Shown here piece after piece: positions 17,619 through 26,639 of a stretch of DNA of 64,000 nucleotides. Source of the stretch: Spirosoma profusum (lineage in GTDB: Bacteria > Bacteroidota > Bacteroidia > Cytophagales > Spirosomataceae). Numbering within the stretch: the stretch's first letter is position 1; each line of letters starts with the position of its first letter. The notes beneath the pieces were generated by a model. The model saw nothing but the letters and a program-made list of their open reading frames with translations, was not told the DNA's origin and did not search any database. Location: contig NZ_JACWZY010000001.1 in NCBI RefSeq assembly GCF_014699005.1, forward strand, positions 496,001 to 560,000. Reading direction: 5' to 3'. Position numbers and translations under genes: made by a program.

Positions 17619-18923
17619 TTACACTTTTTCAGGTACAAGGAATGGAGCGCGGTATTTCCGCGTCAACATCTGGTTCGCTTCTTTATCGCCAACAAACACT
17701 TCGTTTTTGGGGTCGAAATGGAGTGTGCGTCCTAATCGGTAAGCAATGTTGCCCAGATGCGCAATCCCTGATGCCAGATGCGCCGTTTCAACAGGGCCGT
17801 TCTGCTTCGATTTATCGCGCGACCGTACGCAGTCGATAAAATTGGCATAGTGGTCGCCCCCTTCGTTGCGGGCTGGGCCCGGTGTTCGTTCTTTGCCCAG
17901 GAAGGTTTTGTAATCCGAGTAGCCATTGATTACCATATAGCCCTTGTCGCCGTAGAACAGATTGCCAATTTCAACCCCATCTTCCTTGTTGGTCATCCAC
18001 GGACGTACCTCAAACTGAATGACTTTGCCTTCTTTGGGGTACTTATAAACAGACGAAAGTGTTTCAGGCGTTTCCTTGCAGTCTTTCCACAGGAATTTCC
18101 CTCCGGCCGACGTAATTTCTTCGGGCAGTCCCACATCTAAGCCCCACATACACAGATCAGTTTCGTGGATGCCCTGGTTGCCAATGTCGCCGTTACCGTA
18201 GTCCCAGAACCAGTGCCAGTTGTAGTGAACGTAGTTTTTGCTGAACTCTTTTTCCTGCGCTGGCCCCTGCCACATGTTCCAGTTAAGCTCTGCTGGAACG
18301 GGCGATTTGCCCTGATTGCCAATATCTGGCCGCCATTTATAAACTAATCCCCGCGCCATATAGACGTTTCCAATGAGGCCATCGCGCAGGTGTTTTATGG
18401 CTTCCTGAATGGCAACAGAGCTACGTAGCTGCACTCCATGCTGAACAATCCGGTTGTAGCGATGCGCGGCTTCGACCAGTTTCCGACCTTCGTACAGGTT
18501 ATGTGCACCCGGTTTTTCGACGTATACATCCTTACCCGCCTGACACGCCCAGATAGCCGCCAGCGCATGCCAGTGGTTCGGCGTCGCAATGCTTACGGCG
18601 TCGATGTTTTTATCTTCGTACACCTGCCGCAAATCGGCCATAGTCTGGACTTTGCGGTTGTATTTCTTCTCAAATTCAGCAGCACGCTGCTGCAAAACGT
18701 TGCTGTCGACGTCGCAGAGGGTTACCACTTCCACGTCTTTCAATCGCGAAAAACCTTGAATATGGTCTTTCCCGCGACCGTTTACGCCAATAACAGCCAC
18801 CCGTACACGGTCGTTGGCGCCGAAAGCGTGGGCTGGAATAATAGTGGGTAAGCTCATCACAGCCAGCGAACCTACGGCTGCGGATTTAATAAACTCTCGT
18901 CGAGACTCGGTTTGGCTACTCAT
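17619..18923 (-). CDS. Gfo/Idh/MocA-family oxidoreductase with Tat signal
   Basis: A 434-residue NAD(P)-dependent sugar oxidoreductase. The N-terminus has a Tat motif (SRREFIKSA) followed by a hydrophobic stretch ending AHA, so it is exported folded with its cofactor. The Rossmann motif is VIGVNGRGKDHI and the conserved catalytic Lys lies in VEKPGAHN near residue 137. The C-terminal half has the GNGDIGNQGIHETD region typical of secreted Bacteroidota members. Context with GH88, OYE and SDR suggests a sugar-acid or keto-sugar substrate. Confidence 0.9.
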   Translation of the reverse strand: MSSQTESRREFIKSAAVGSLAVMSLPTIIPAHAFGANDRVRVAVIGVNGRGKDHIQGFSRLKDVEVVTLCDVDSNVLQQRAAEFEKKYNRKVQTMADLRQVYEDKNIDAVSIATPNHWHALAAIWACQAGKDVYVEKPGAHNLYEGRKLVEAAHRYNRIVQHGVQLRSSVAIQEAIKHLRDGLIGNVYMARGLVYKWRPDIGNQGKSPVPAELNWNMWQGPAQEKEFSKNYVHYNWHWFWDYGNGDIGNQGIHETDLCMWGLDVGLPEEITSAGGKFLWKDCKETPETLSSVYKYPKEGKVIQFEVRPWMTNKEDGVEIGNLFYGDKGYMVINGYSDYKTFLGKERTPGPARNEGGDHYANFIDCVRSRDKSKQNGPVETAHLASGIAHLGNIAYRLGRTLHFDPKNEVFVGDKEANQMLTRKYRAPFLVPEKV

Positions 18924-18930
18924 GCTAGTT

Positions 18931-19023
18931 TAATGAATAATGGTTAATGAATATTGAGTAATGTAGAATGGAGTGGTTTTGAACCTGCATTTTGCGTTAT
19001 CCATTGAACATTATTCATTATCC
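18931..19023. repeat. Inverted repeat, family B copy 1
   Basis: The left part carries TAATGAATAATGGTTAATGA and the right part ends CATTATTCATTATCC. The arms are built from variants of the word ATGGATAATGAATAATG. A second copy is at 26562-26637. Confidence 0.75.
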
Positions 19024-19080
19024 TGTAAAGGGAAGGAAGAAGGAAAACTAATCGGGAAGGCACAACTGATTATCAAAATC

Positions 19081-19851
19081 TTATAAACGTGGAACAGTCA
19101 ACCCGCCATCGACCATAATCACTTGACCGGTGGAATAGGGGAAGTCGCCCTGCGCCAGGGATGCCACCGCTCGTCCAACATCGTCGGGCTGGCCCCAACG
19201 TTTCTGCACGGTGAGGCCATTGGCGATCAACGTATCATATTTCGACGTAACGCCTGCCGTCATATCGGTTTGAATGATTCCCGGCCGAACTTCATACACA
19301 GGAATGTTAAACTCACCAAGTCGGGCCGCAAACAGTTGTGTCGCCATACTCAGCCCCGCTTTCGCCACACAATATTCTCCGCGATTGACCGACGCCACCG
19401 TAGCCGAAACCGACGATACGTTGATAATGCAGCCGGTGAACGTAGCGTCGTTACGTTGCTGTTCGATCATCCAGTTTGCAGCGGCCTGCGTTAGGAAATA
19501 CGCGCCCTGGAGATTGGTTGACAGGACGTAGTGAAAACTTTCTTCGGTAGCTTCCAGGATATCGCGTCGTTCTTTGGGTGCTACGCCCGCGTTATTCACC
19601 AATACGTTCAACCGCCCAAAATGTGCTTTTATTTTCGCCATCATATTGGCTCGATCTTCAGCCGAAGCGATGTCTCCGGAGCAGTAAATGACTTCGGGCC
19701 CCAGTAAACGCAGACCATCAAGTGCTTCCGTTACGGCGGATTCGGGGCGGACGCCGTTTATGGCTAAATCGAAGCCATCTTTCGCCAGATGTTGGGCAAT
19801 ACCATACCCAATGCCCCGACTACCACCGGTTATAAATGCGACTCGTTTCAT
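19081..19851 (-). CDS. Short-chain dehydrogenase/reductase, FabG/KduD-like
   Basis: A 256-residue classical SDR. The cofactor motif is GGSRGIGYG (residues 9-17), NNAGV follows near 87, the catalytic Ser is in NVSSVSA and Tyr/Lys in EYCVAKAG. Length and C-terminal GGLTVPRL are normal. The usual database label is 3-ketoacyl-ACP reductase, but the operon context argues for a keto-sugar substrate. Located between the small membrane protein and the Gfo/Idh gene. Confidence 0.88.
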   Translation of the reverse strand: MKRVAFITGGSRGIGYGIAQHLAKDGFDLAINGVRPESAVTEALDGLRLLGPEVIYCSGDIASAEDRANMMAKIKAHFGRLNVLVNNAGVAPKERRDILEATEESFHYVLSTNLQGAYFLTQAAANWMIEQQRNDATFTGCIINVSSVSATVASVNRGEYCVAKAGLSMATQLFAARLGEFNIPVYEVRPGIIQTDMTAGVTSKYDTLIANGLTVQKRWGQPDDVGRAVASLAQGDFPYSTGQVIMVDGGLTVPRL

Positions 19852-19878
19852 AATGGTTTGGACAATAGCAACACGAGT

Positions 19879-20235
19879 TTATTTTGAGAATATATTTTTG
19901 TCCCAACCCCGAAAGTCATAGTACTTGCTTTTGGGCTCTCCCGTCAAGCCATTAATACCTTTCTTTTTCGGCAAATAGTAACCATGAACGTATAAGAGCG
20001 GTATGATGAACGTACTCAGTGCAGTCATGGCTGTAGTCCGGCCAAAGACCATTGAAATTCCGCAGATCAGGAGCAGAATGAAAAGATATTTACCTATCCG
20101 TCTGATTTTTGGCGTTTGCTCTTCAAAATGTCCCATTGTCATATTCCCTACAGCGAATATGATACTGACAATACCTACCTCAAACCACAATGATTCTGTT
20201 GTCCACATGGCTTTCCTGTAATGTCGGATTTTCAC
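19879..20235 (-). CDS. Small membrane protein of unknown function
   Basis: A 118-residue protein with three or four hydrophobic segments (around residues 16-34, 49-63 and 68-85) and a basic C-terminal tail with GWDKN. I do not recognise the family. It is embedded in the sugar-catabolic run, 11 bp after the OYE gene, so it is probably co-transcribed. Confidence 0.6.
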   Translation of the reverse strand: MKIRHYRKAMWTTESLWFEVGIVSIIFAVGNMTMGHFEEQTPKIRRIGKYLFILLLICGISMVFGRTTAMTALSTFIIPLLYVHGYYLPKKKGINGLTGEPKSKYYDFRGWDKNIFSK

Positions 20236-20246
20236 AAACTACACGC

Positions 20247-21692
20247 TTACACGCTTTCTTTGTAGGCTTTAAGTTGCTCGGCTTCCGGGCTCTTTTTGTA
20301 CAGCGGATCCAGTGGGTAACAGCCAGAAATCAGGCCGTTACGTGGGGCCGTTGTGCAGTCAGAAAATGTACGGCAGATCAGGTTTCTGACCATCGCTTTC
20401 CCGGCAGCCATATCGGCGGGCATGGTTGGGTAGGATAATACCATCCGACCAAAACCGATACTGTCGGCCATATTGTTACGTAGTGCGTATTGTGCTACGT
20501 TGGGCAGCCACTCCTGCAAATACGAATAGCCCGAGCCGATAATGACCAGTTCCGGAAAAGCCTGTTTCAACTCATTCGTTATGTCGAGATGACGTTTTAC
20601 ACCAATAAGCGGGTCTTCAGGTGGCAGATAGCCGTCGGAGGGCGGAAACAATGCCGGTCGTGTCAGGTGAGGATTGTAATATGGGCTGCCCGCCGTGATG
20701 CATATGATCTGTATACCAAGTGATTCTGCCAGCGAAAGAAATGCTTTTGTCTCCCTAAGATCGAAACTCAGCCCATTCGGTTGGCCGCCGAACGCAAATG
20801 GATATTGGTCGGCTTCTTCAGGAACACCCGTACTACTCGGCCCTTTTTTGAACGGAAGCATATCGACCGCACTCAGACGAATGCCCATTTCCAGCCCCGG
20901 TGCCGCCTGGCGAATTCCCGCCACGATGTTGCGTAGATAACGAGTTCGGTTTTCAAACGAACCACCATAACGGCCCTCCCGACTGAATGCGCTCAGAAAT
21001 TCATGCCCTAGATAGCCGTGGCAGTGTTTTACATCCACAAAATCAAAACCCGCCTTTTGCGCCAGCACAGCCGCATCGACGTAGTGTTGAATAATTTGAT
21101 CAATGTCTTCGTCCGTAAGTGTAGGATAATCAGCCGGCATTCCGAATTTGCCGTTCAAAATTGGGTGGCTGTACAGAATTTTCGACTCGAATTTTTTATG
21201 GCTGTTTGGTTTACAGAATCGTCCCGAATGCGTCAGTTGAAGACCAATCACTAAACCATCTGTATTGCCGAATGCCTGCGTATGTTCGTCCAGAATCAGT
21301 TGCCGCAATGCAACAAAATCCTCGAACGTATCAGTATTCAACACTAACTGATTTGGATTAGCTTTTCCTGAGTGGCAAACCGCTACAGCCTCACAACCAA
21401 ACAGCAGTTTAGCCCCACTCACTGCGAATTTCTTCCAACGATTCCGCGTAAAGTTTGTCGGTCGTCCGTCGGTAGTACCATCCCAGCCTTCCATCGGCAA
21501 AATGCAAAGGCTATTCCCAATAGTCTTCCCCGATTTTAACTGAATGGGTTTATTGAACGGGCTTTCGTCCGGGGACAGCAACGTATCGTCGAAAGGCAAG
21601 TCGATATGGTTCGTTGTCAGATAATTCCGCAGATCGGTCGCCGTTTTCATCTGCGCCATGCGCGGAAACTGGGGTTTATATTTCTCGCTCAT
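20247..21692 (-). CDS. NADH:flavin oxidoreductase, Old Yellow Enzyme family
   Basis: A 481-residue FMN-dependent TIM-barrel enzyme that would reduce activated C=C bonds. Typical motifs are LQLTHSGR, KHCHGYLGHEFLS and EGRYGGSFENRTRYL, with a phosphate-binding SIGFGR segment near the C-terminus. It is single-domain, lacking the FeS/FAD half of 2,4-dienoyl-CoA reductase. Its ATG overlaps the stop of the GH88 gene (ATGA), so translation is coupled. Coupling with an unsaturated-glucuronyl hydrolase suggests an enone intermediate of uronate breakdown; this is inference. Confidence 0.88.
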   Translation of the reverse strand: MSEKYKPQFPRMAQMKTATDLRNYLTTNHIDLPFDDTLLSPDESPFNKPIQLKSGKTIGNSLCILPMEGWDGTTDGRPTNFTRNRWKKFAVSGAKLLFGCEAVAVCHSGKANPNQLVLNTDTFEDFVALRQLILDEHTQAFGNTDGLVIGLQLTHSGRFCKPNSHKKFESKILYSHPILNGKFGMPADYPTLTDEDIDQIIQHYVDAAVLAQKAGFDFVDVKHCHGYLGHEFLSAFSREGRYGGSFENRTRYLRNIVAGIRQAAPGLEMGIRLSAVDMLPFKKGPSSTGVPEEADQYPFAFGGQPNGLSFDLRETKAFLSLAESLGIQIICITAGSPYYNPHLTRPALFPPSDGYLPPEDPLIGVKRHLDITNELKQAFPELVIIGSGYSYLQEWLPNVAQYALRNNMADSIGFGRMVLSYPTMPADMAAGKAMVRNLICRTFSDCTTAPRNGLISGCYPLDPLYKKSPEAEQLKAYKESV

Positions 21693-23071
21693 TTAGACAA
21701 ACAGTTGAAAAAGGTGTAGTACGGTTCGTTACGGATGATACGTTGCACATAGAGCACTACTTCGCGGATGTGATAATCGCCCCACATACTCGATTCGCCG
21801 TTGGCAATTTTGCTGCCCGGTGGTACGTAGTCCCAACCGTTGGGTTGATGGTAAATCGAATGCAGGAGTAAGCCCTGGTGCGTCGGCGACGTACTGAGGT
21901 AAGGCTCGCCCAGCAATGTATCAAGTGCGGTTAACCCCGCCTGAACGTAACGTTTCCCCGACGTAGCGTCGCCTTTCTCCGCTACGTATTTACCCAGGCG
22001 TAGCAAGCCCTGCACGCCAATAGCTGCGGCCGTACTGTCTACGGGTTCGAAATCATTGTAGGGTTCCGCTGGCCGGTTCAGGTAATCTCCCAATTTGTGC
22101 AGATTCGGAGCGCCTGTGTCCCAATATGGAACGCCGTCGGTGGGGGTGTTTTCAATAAAGAAATCACACGTAGCAGTGGCTGCTTTCAGCATATAAGCCT
22201 CAATTGTGCTACGTCCACCGAAAGTATCCAGTTCGGTGTCGGGGCACGTAGCAAGCCATTCAAGTTGTTCCGCGAAACCGCACATCGCCCAGGCCAGACC
22301 CCGAGTCCACGTAGTAAAACCCGAATAACCCTGCTGCGAGTTGGGGCACCGGAAATTACCATCCTTTACATTGAAGACGCTTTCATGAGCGGTACGTCCC
22401 CAAACGTCATACGAATCGCGGCCTTCGCCGTAAAACACAGAATAATCGGCAGTAGCCTTGATGTGTTGCAGCGCCCGTTCCAGCAAACTGATTTTTACAT
22501 CGCCTTCGCCCTGAAATACGTGCCCCAGCGCATGACTCAGCACCAGCGCCCGGCACGAACGTATCGTATCGACAAAGAGCGAGTGAGGACCGTTGAACGA
22601 GCTTATAAATCCACCGTTTTTTATTGGTGTCCAGCGGCTGGCTTGCACTGCACCGGAAATTTTGAGCGCCAGTTCGTAAAAATTGGCTTCCCAATTATTC
22701 GTCGGAATTCGGCCTTCGCGCATGAGACGTAGCAGATTGCCGTACGTACTGACGTTGTTGAAGCCGTGGTCATGTACGCCGATGTGGCTCACATGCGGAG
22801 CCATGACACGTAGCGTTTGCTCACGACCCATTTCCAGAAAACGCGTGTCGTTGGTAGCGTCGAACTGCAAAATAGCCGAGCCAAACTGAAAGCCTTGCGT
22901 CCACTCGGTCCAGCCGCGCGTGCTGTATTTTCCAGCCACCGTAAACACCGGCGACCCTTTCGTTACGTCGTATTCCTGTTCAATGAGGTCGATTTTCTGA
23001 CCAGAGAGTTCCCAGAAACGGGCAAGTTTGTTGGAGAGATCGGTGGGTTGAATCGAATGGTTAATCTGCAT
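21689..23071 (-). CDS. GH88 family glycosidase (unsaturated glucuronyl hydrolase type)
   Basis: A 460-residue alpha/alpha-barrel enzyme that would hydrate and release delta-4,5-unsaturated uronic acids from oligosaccharides. The two key Asp residues appear in VHDHGF and LFVDTIRS, followed by TTWTRGLAWAMCGFA and PVDSTAAAI, all typical of GH88. Start at 23071 is preferred because the 11 residues upstream add nothing family-like. No signal peptide, so it acts in the cytoplasm on imported disaccharides. First gene of the coupled catabolic run. Confidence 0.87.
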   Translation of the reverse strand: MQINHSIQPTDLSNKLARFWELSGQKIDLIEQEYDVTKGSPVFTVAGKYSTRGWTEWTQGFQFGSAILQFDATNDTRFLEMGREQTLRVMAPHVSHIGVHDHGFNNVSTYGNLLRLMREGRIPTNNWEANFYELALKISGAVQASRWTPIKNGGFISSFNGPHSLFVDTIRSCRALVLSHALGHVFQGEGDVKISLLERALQHIKATADYSVFYGEGRDSYDVWGRTAHESVFNVKDGNFRCPNSQQGYSGFTTWTRGLAWAMCGFAEQLEWLATCPDTELDTFGGRSTIEAYMLKAATATCDFFIENTPTDGVPYWDTGAPNLHKLGDYLNRPAEPYNDFEPVDSTAAAIGVQGLLRLGKYVAEKGDATSGKRYVQAGLTALDTLLGEPYLSTSPTHQGLLLHSIYHQPNGWDYVPPGSKIANGESSMWGDYHIREVVLYVQRIIRNEPYYTFFNCLSK

Positions 23072-23125
23072 ACAAGAAAGGTAGCTATTGGGCAACAAAG
23101 CCAAAAACCGCCTAAACCTTACTCA

Positions 23126-23617
23126 CTACCGACGTTCATACGTTACGAAATCGAAAGCAACGGCGTGTCGCTCGTCGGCGGGGTGGGCGATACGTTCCAC
23201 TTCCTGCCACTCGCTTTTGTCGAATTTCGGGAAATAGGCATCTCCCTCGTAAGCTTGATTAATTTCAGTCAGATACAACGTAGTTGCGATAGGCATTGCC
23301 ATCGCATAAATCTCAGCGCCACCAATTACAAAAATTTCGTTTTTGTTAATTTCCGATGCTACGTTCACCGCATCGTCAAGCGTATGCACAATCGTTACGT
23401 TCTCGGCCTTAAAATCCTGATTCCGTGTCAGGACGATATTCGTACGATTCTTCAACGGCTTTCCCAGCGATTCCAGCGATTTACGCCCCATAATGATGGG
23501 ATGGTGACTGGTTTTTCGCTTGAAAAACGCAAAATCATCGGGCAAATGCCACGGCAATTCGTTATTACGTCCGATGACGCCGTTCTCGGCCACCGCCGAA
23601 ATGAGACTAATTTTCAT
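23126..23617 (-). CDS. folA: Dihydrofolate reductase
   Basis: Reduces dihydrofolate to tetrahydrofolate with NADPH. The 163-residue protein has NGVIGRNNELPWHLPDDFAFF with the catalytic acid in the LPDDF helix, MGRKSLES for cofactor binding and the FVIGGAEIY phosphate loop. Length is normal. No thymidylate synthase gene is adjacent, which is its commonest partner. Flanked on its upstream side by a 44-bp perfect inverted repeat. Confidence 0.95.
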   Translation of the reverse strand: MKISLISAVAENGVIGRNNELPWHLPDDFAFFKRKTSHHPIIMGRKSLESLGKPLKNRTNIVLTRNQDFKAENVTIVHTLDDAVNVASEINKNEIFVIGGAEIYAMAMPIATTLYLTEINQAYEGDAYFPKFDKSEWQEVERIAHPADERHAVAFDFVTYERR

Positions 23618-23630
23618 AATGAGTGATTGA

Positions 23631-23744
23631 GTGAACGAGCGTTTTTGTCATGCTCAGGCACGAAGCATCTTAAAGATTCCAAACACACAAATAAGGATAC
23701 TTTAAGATGCTTCGTGCCTGAGCATGACAAAAACGCTCGTTCAC
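23631..23744. repeat. Long perfect inverted repeat, family A copy 2
   Basis: Arms at 23631-23674 and 23701-23744 are 44-base perfect complements containing GTTTTTGTCATGCTCAGG and CACGAAGCATCTTAAA. The right arm covers the stop codon of the YdjC-type gene. Confidence 0.93.
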
Positions 23745-24730
23745 AATTTTTTACGTCTTTCCATTAACTCACGCCAGGTGGTGATGATGATGCCTTCTTT
23801 ATCAATGTATGCTTTGAGGGCTGGGTCCATCATGCCGAGCATGTCGCCTTTGCGGCTTTGGCCCGTTCCGCTAATCAGGCTGAAGGTGGGCGTTGGGTCC
23901 GTGCAGTGCATGATGATGTACGTTAAACCGGGTTTCACTGAGTTTAACAGTTCGATGTATTTCTCGGTTTTGAATTTCTGTAACGCTTCGTCACTGGCTC
24001 CGGCGGGTAGATTATGGTTTGTAATACTCCCATCGAGGTCGTCCAGAACCGGTAAACCTGCGTCCCAAAGTTGCTTGCCGACCTGTTTTATTATCTCCTG
24101 CATGTTGGCTGCAAGCTTATTGGTTTTGGTAATTAACGTAGCATGTCCACCCGGAAACAAAATTGGGACTTTTTCTTCCATCGCTACCTTAACGTAGCGG
24201 GGCAGAAACTTCGGCTCGAACAACGTACCCATGTGCGAATCCATGTGTGTGGGCTGGAGTCCAAACGCCCGATATTGAGCTAGTTGCGCTCTGACTTCAG
24301 CTTCCACCTCATCCGCCGACGCATGTTCCACTACCTGCGCAACGGCAGGCCAGAAATTGCCCTGTTCGTCATGTAAACCGGGTGCTTTTTCTTTGCCAAC
24401 AAGTGGATGCCAACGGTAATTTTTCCACTCAGACGTCAGTGTCAGATGGACGCCCACATCCAGATTGGGCTTCTTCTTGAGGTAATCGAAGAAATGAGGA
24501 ACCCAGCCGCAGGGCATCATGACGCTTGCCGAACTGGCTATGCCTTTATCGAACGCGTTAATGGTACCCATATTCGATTCATAGCTCATGCCCGCGTCAT
24601 CGACATGAAAAATGACCACTTTTTTTCCTTTTGGAAAGCCTAATTTCTCAGCGTAGGTCTGGGTGTCCTGAGCGAACGTAGTGAAGTGCGTAATGAGGAT
24701 AAATGATACGTAGGTGAATAGTTGTTTCAT
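23741..24730 (-). CDS. Secreted YdjC/ChbG-like carbohydrate deacetylase
   Basis: A 329-residue member of the YdjC/HpnK family of metal-dependent deacetylases. A signal peptide (residues 1-20, ending TFA) exports it. Family motifs are FHVDDAGMS with the metal-binding Asp pair, VGVHLTL and THMDSHMG. Substrate is probably an N- or O-acetylated sugar, not determinable here. It follows fmt across a 50-bp perfect palindrome and its start codon directly abuts that repeat. Confidence 0.88.
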   Translation of the reverse strand: MKQLFTYVSFILITHFTTFAQDTQTYAEKLGFPKGKKVVIFHVDDAGMSYESNMGTINAFDKGIASSASVMMPCGWVPHFFDYLKKKPNLDVGVHLTLTSEWKNYRWHPLVGKEKAPGLHDEQGNFWPAVAQVVEHASADEVEAEVRAQLAQYRAFGLQPTHMDSHMGTLFEPKFLPRYVKVAMEEKVPILFPGGHATLITKTNKLAANMQEIIKQVGKQLWDAGLPVLDDLDGSITNHNLPAGASDEALQKFKTEKYIELLNSVKPGLTYIIMHCTDPTPTFSLISGTGQSRKGDMLGMMDPALKAYIDKEGIIITTWRELMERRKKL

Positions 24731-24859
24731 AGCTCTGAACCGGGATTTAGCTGATTTAGGGATTTACTGAATTTTGTTTTCCGCTTCGAAGAAGCGCATC
24801 AATCTAATGAAAACAAAATTCAGTAAATCCCTAAATCAGCTAAATCCCGGTTCAGAGCT
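24731..24859. repeat. Long perfect inverted repeat, family C copy 1
   Basis: Arms 24731-24780 and 24810-24859 are 50-base perfect complements starting AGCTCTGAACCGGGATTTAG, with a 29-base loop containing CGCTTCGAAGAAGCG. The right arm encodes the last residues and stop of fmt. Confidence 0.95.
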
Positions 24860-25775
24860 TATTCCCGCGCAAAAACTCTTCGGCGGTCATTCGTCGTTTG
24901 CCTTCTGCTTGCAGAGAATCGAGCTGGAGCCAGCCATCGGCAGCACGTATCAGAATTTTCGTTTTGTTGTCGGAATACGCTTCACCCGGTTCGGCGGCAA
25001 AAGGCGATTCGTTGGCCAACGTAGCACTAAATACTTTATACGTTTTTCCATTTATCAGCGTCCATGCGCTCGGATAGGGAGACAATCCACGTACGAAATT
25101 TCGGATGGAAATGGCCGGCTGATTCCAGTTGATTTCGGTGGTTTCGCGACTCAGTTTGGGAGCTGGACGCAGGTTGTCGGCGTTTGGCTGGACGCTACGT
25201 GGGTACGTTCCCGACTCGATAGCCTGCACCGTTTTCAAGACAAGATTCGCGCCACGTTCCATCAGTCGGTCGTGAAGTAGCCCCGCTGTGTCATCAGGAT
25301 AAACGGGTTCGGAATCCTGAAAAATCATCTGACCCGTATCGATTTCTTTTTCAATAAAGAACGTAGTGACGCCCGTTTCGGTCTCGCCATTAATGATCGT
25401 CCAGTTGATCGGGGCCGCACCCCGGTAGTTGGGCAGCAGCGATGCGTGCAGGTTGAACGTACCAATCGTAGGCATCGACCACACAACTTCGGGTAACATG
25501 CGGAACGCAACAACTACCTGGATGTCAGCCTGATAATTGGCTAATTGTTCCAAAAAGGCCGGGTCGCGCAGTTTTTCTGGCTGGAGTACCGGTAAGTTAG
25601 CGGCTTCGGCGGCTTTTTTAACTGATGATGTGGTGAGTTGCAGTCCCCTCCCCGACGGACGGTCGGGAGCTGTTACTACAGCCACTACGTTGCAACCTGC
25701 ACTCAGTAAGCGTTGTAGGCTGGGTACGGCAAAATCGGGGGTACCCATGAAGATAATGCGAAGCGGTTGCGGCAT
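24852..25775 (-). CDS. fmt: Methionyl-tRNA formyltransferase
   Basis: Formylates initiator Met-tRNA. The 307-residue protein has the N-terminal formyltransferase domain with GTPDFAVP (residues 10-17) and the catalytic segment NLHASLLPNYRGAAPINW, then the C-terminal OB-like domain with the conserved SPYPSAWT. The def gene is not adjacent. Its final codons and stop lie inside the arm of a family C palindrome, so the repeat has set the C-terminus. Confidence 0.96.
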   Translation of the reverse strand: MPQPLRIIFMGTPDFAVPSLQRLLSAGCNVVAVVTAPDRPSGRGLQLTTSSVKKAAEAANLPVLQPEKLRDPAFLEQLANYQADIQVVVAFRMLPEVVWSMPTIGTFNLHASLLPNYRGAAPINWTIINGETETGVTTFFIEKEIDTGQMIFQDSEPVYPDDTAGLLHDRLMERGANLVLKTVQAIESGTYPRSVQPNADNLRPAPKLSRETTEINWNQPAISIRNFVRGLSPYPSAWTLINGKTYKVFSATLANESPFAAEPGEAYSDNKTKILIRAADGWLQLDSLQAEGKRRMTAEEFLRGNKL

Positions 25776-25816
25776 GAAGCAATTAATTAGATTTTAGCGC
25801 GTAGACTATTTACGTA

Positions 25817-25847
25817 TTGAAATAGCCGGGAAGTCTTTCTATTTTTG
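25817..25847 (+). promoter_or_regulatory. Bacteroidota-type promoter of the candidate small RNA
   Basis: TTG at 25817-25819, a 20-base spacer and a perfect TATTTTTG at 25840-25847. Transcription should start near 25852, over 230 bases before greA. Confidence 0.65.
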
Positions 25848-25851
25848 TCGG

Positions 25852-26032
25852 ACGGATACGCTTAGGTTTACGTATCTTGTCCAAAAAGACTGGCCAACCG
25901 AAGGCTCTGCCTATGCGACGAGACATTGATTATATTCCTAAACACCTCGCTTCGAGTATTCGACGGCGACACTGACGCGACTGCAAAGAAAACCAATTTG
26001 GTTGCAGAACGGTCGGTGTACCGTTTTTTTGT
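25852..26032 (+). ncRNA. Candidate structured small RNA upstream of greA
   Basis: A promoter at 25817-25847 and a terminator (AACGGT, loop, ACCGTT and a T7 run at 26008-26030) bracket about 180 bases with no plausible coding frame. Local hairpins are CTCG/CGAG at 25946-25956 and CTGCAA/TTGCAG at 25981-26007. The 5' end ACGG-A-TAC (25852-25859) can pair with GTACCGT (26018-26024) and would compete with the terminator stem. Size and end pairing resemble 6S RNA, but I cannot confirm the family. A greA leader is the alternative. Confidence 0.5.
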
Positions 26033-26083
26033 TTTTAAGAGCCATCCCAAATATTGAGAATCACAGAGTAAGTTAACGTAGTT

Positions 26084-26557
26084 ATGGGAAAAATTTCATA
26101 TTATACCGAAGAGGGTCTTACGCGGCTGAAAGCTGAATTGAATGACCTGAAAACAAAAGGCCGGGCCGAAATTGCCCGTCAGATTGCTGAAGCCCGTGAT
26201 AAAGGTGACCTCAGCGAAAATGCCGAATATGACGCGGCCAAAGATGCTCAGGGTTTACACGAGCTGAAAATATCGAAACTTGAAGAAGTTGTTGCCAATG
26301 CCCGTATTCTGGACGAATCGACTATTGATACGTCGCAGATATCGGTGTTGTCGAAGGTAAAGATCAAGAATAAGAAAAACGGTGCTGAAATGAACTATAC
26401 GCTTGTTTCGGAAGAAGAAGCCGATCTGAAAACCGGCCGTATTTCGGTTAGTTCGCCTATTGGAAAAGGGCTTTTAGGCAAAAAAGTTGGCGATACGGCC
26501 GAAATCAAAGTACCCGCTGGTGTGCTGGAATTTGAAGTAGTTGACATTTCGCGGTAA
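26084..26557 (+). CDS. greA: Transcription elongation factor GreA
   Basis: Rescues backtracked RNA polymerase by stimulating transcript cleavage. The 157-residue protein has the N-terminal coiled coil with the acidic tip (ARDKGDLSENAEYDAAK) and the C-terminal FKBP-like domain (SPIGKGLLGKKVGD). Length is standard. A HIT gene follows after a palindrome. Confidence 0.96.
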   Translation: MGKISYYTEEGLTRLKAELNDLKTKGRAEIARQIAEARDKGDLSENAEYDAAKDAQGLHELKISKLEEVVANARILDESTIDTSQISVLSKVKIKNKKNGAEMNYTLVSEEEADLKTGRISVSSPIGKGLLGKKVGDTAEIKVPAGVLEFEVVDISR

Positions 26558-26561
26558 ACTA

Positions 26562-26637
26562 GTTAATGGATAATGAATAATGCTGGGCCAGTAGTCCATT
26601 TTACATTATTCATTATCCATTTTACATTATTCATTAG
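26562..26637. repeat. Inverted repeat, family B copy 2
   Basis: GTTAATGGATAATGAATAATG pairs with CATTATTCATTATCCAT, and the right word is repeated a second time just before the HIT start codon. Confidence 0.8.
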
Positions 26638-26639
26638 CT

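Noticed and set aside
22097..22732. Open frame of 211 residues opposite the GH88 gene
   Set aside because: It lies entirely antisense to a gene with clear GH88 motifs, its translation is Arg/His/Thr-rich without family features, and no promoter is seen.
22817..23626. Open frame of 269 residues opposite GH88 and folA
   Set aside because: It spans two well-supported genes on the other strand and has no recognisable domain; low stop density follows from the codon use of the real genes.
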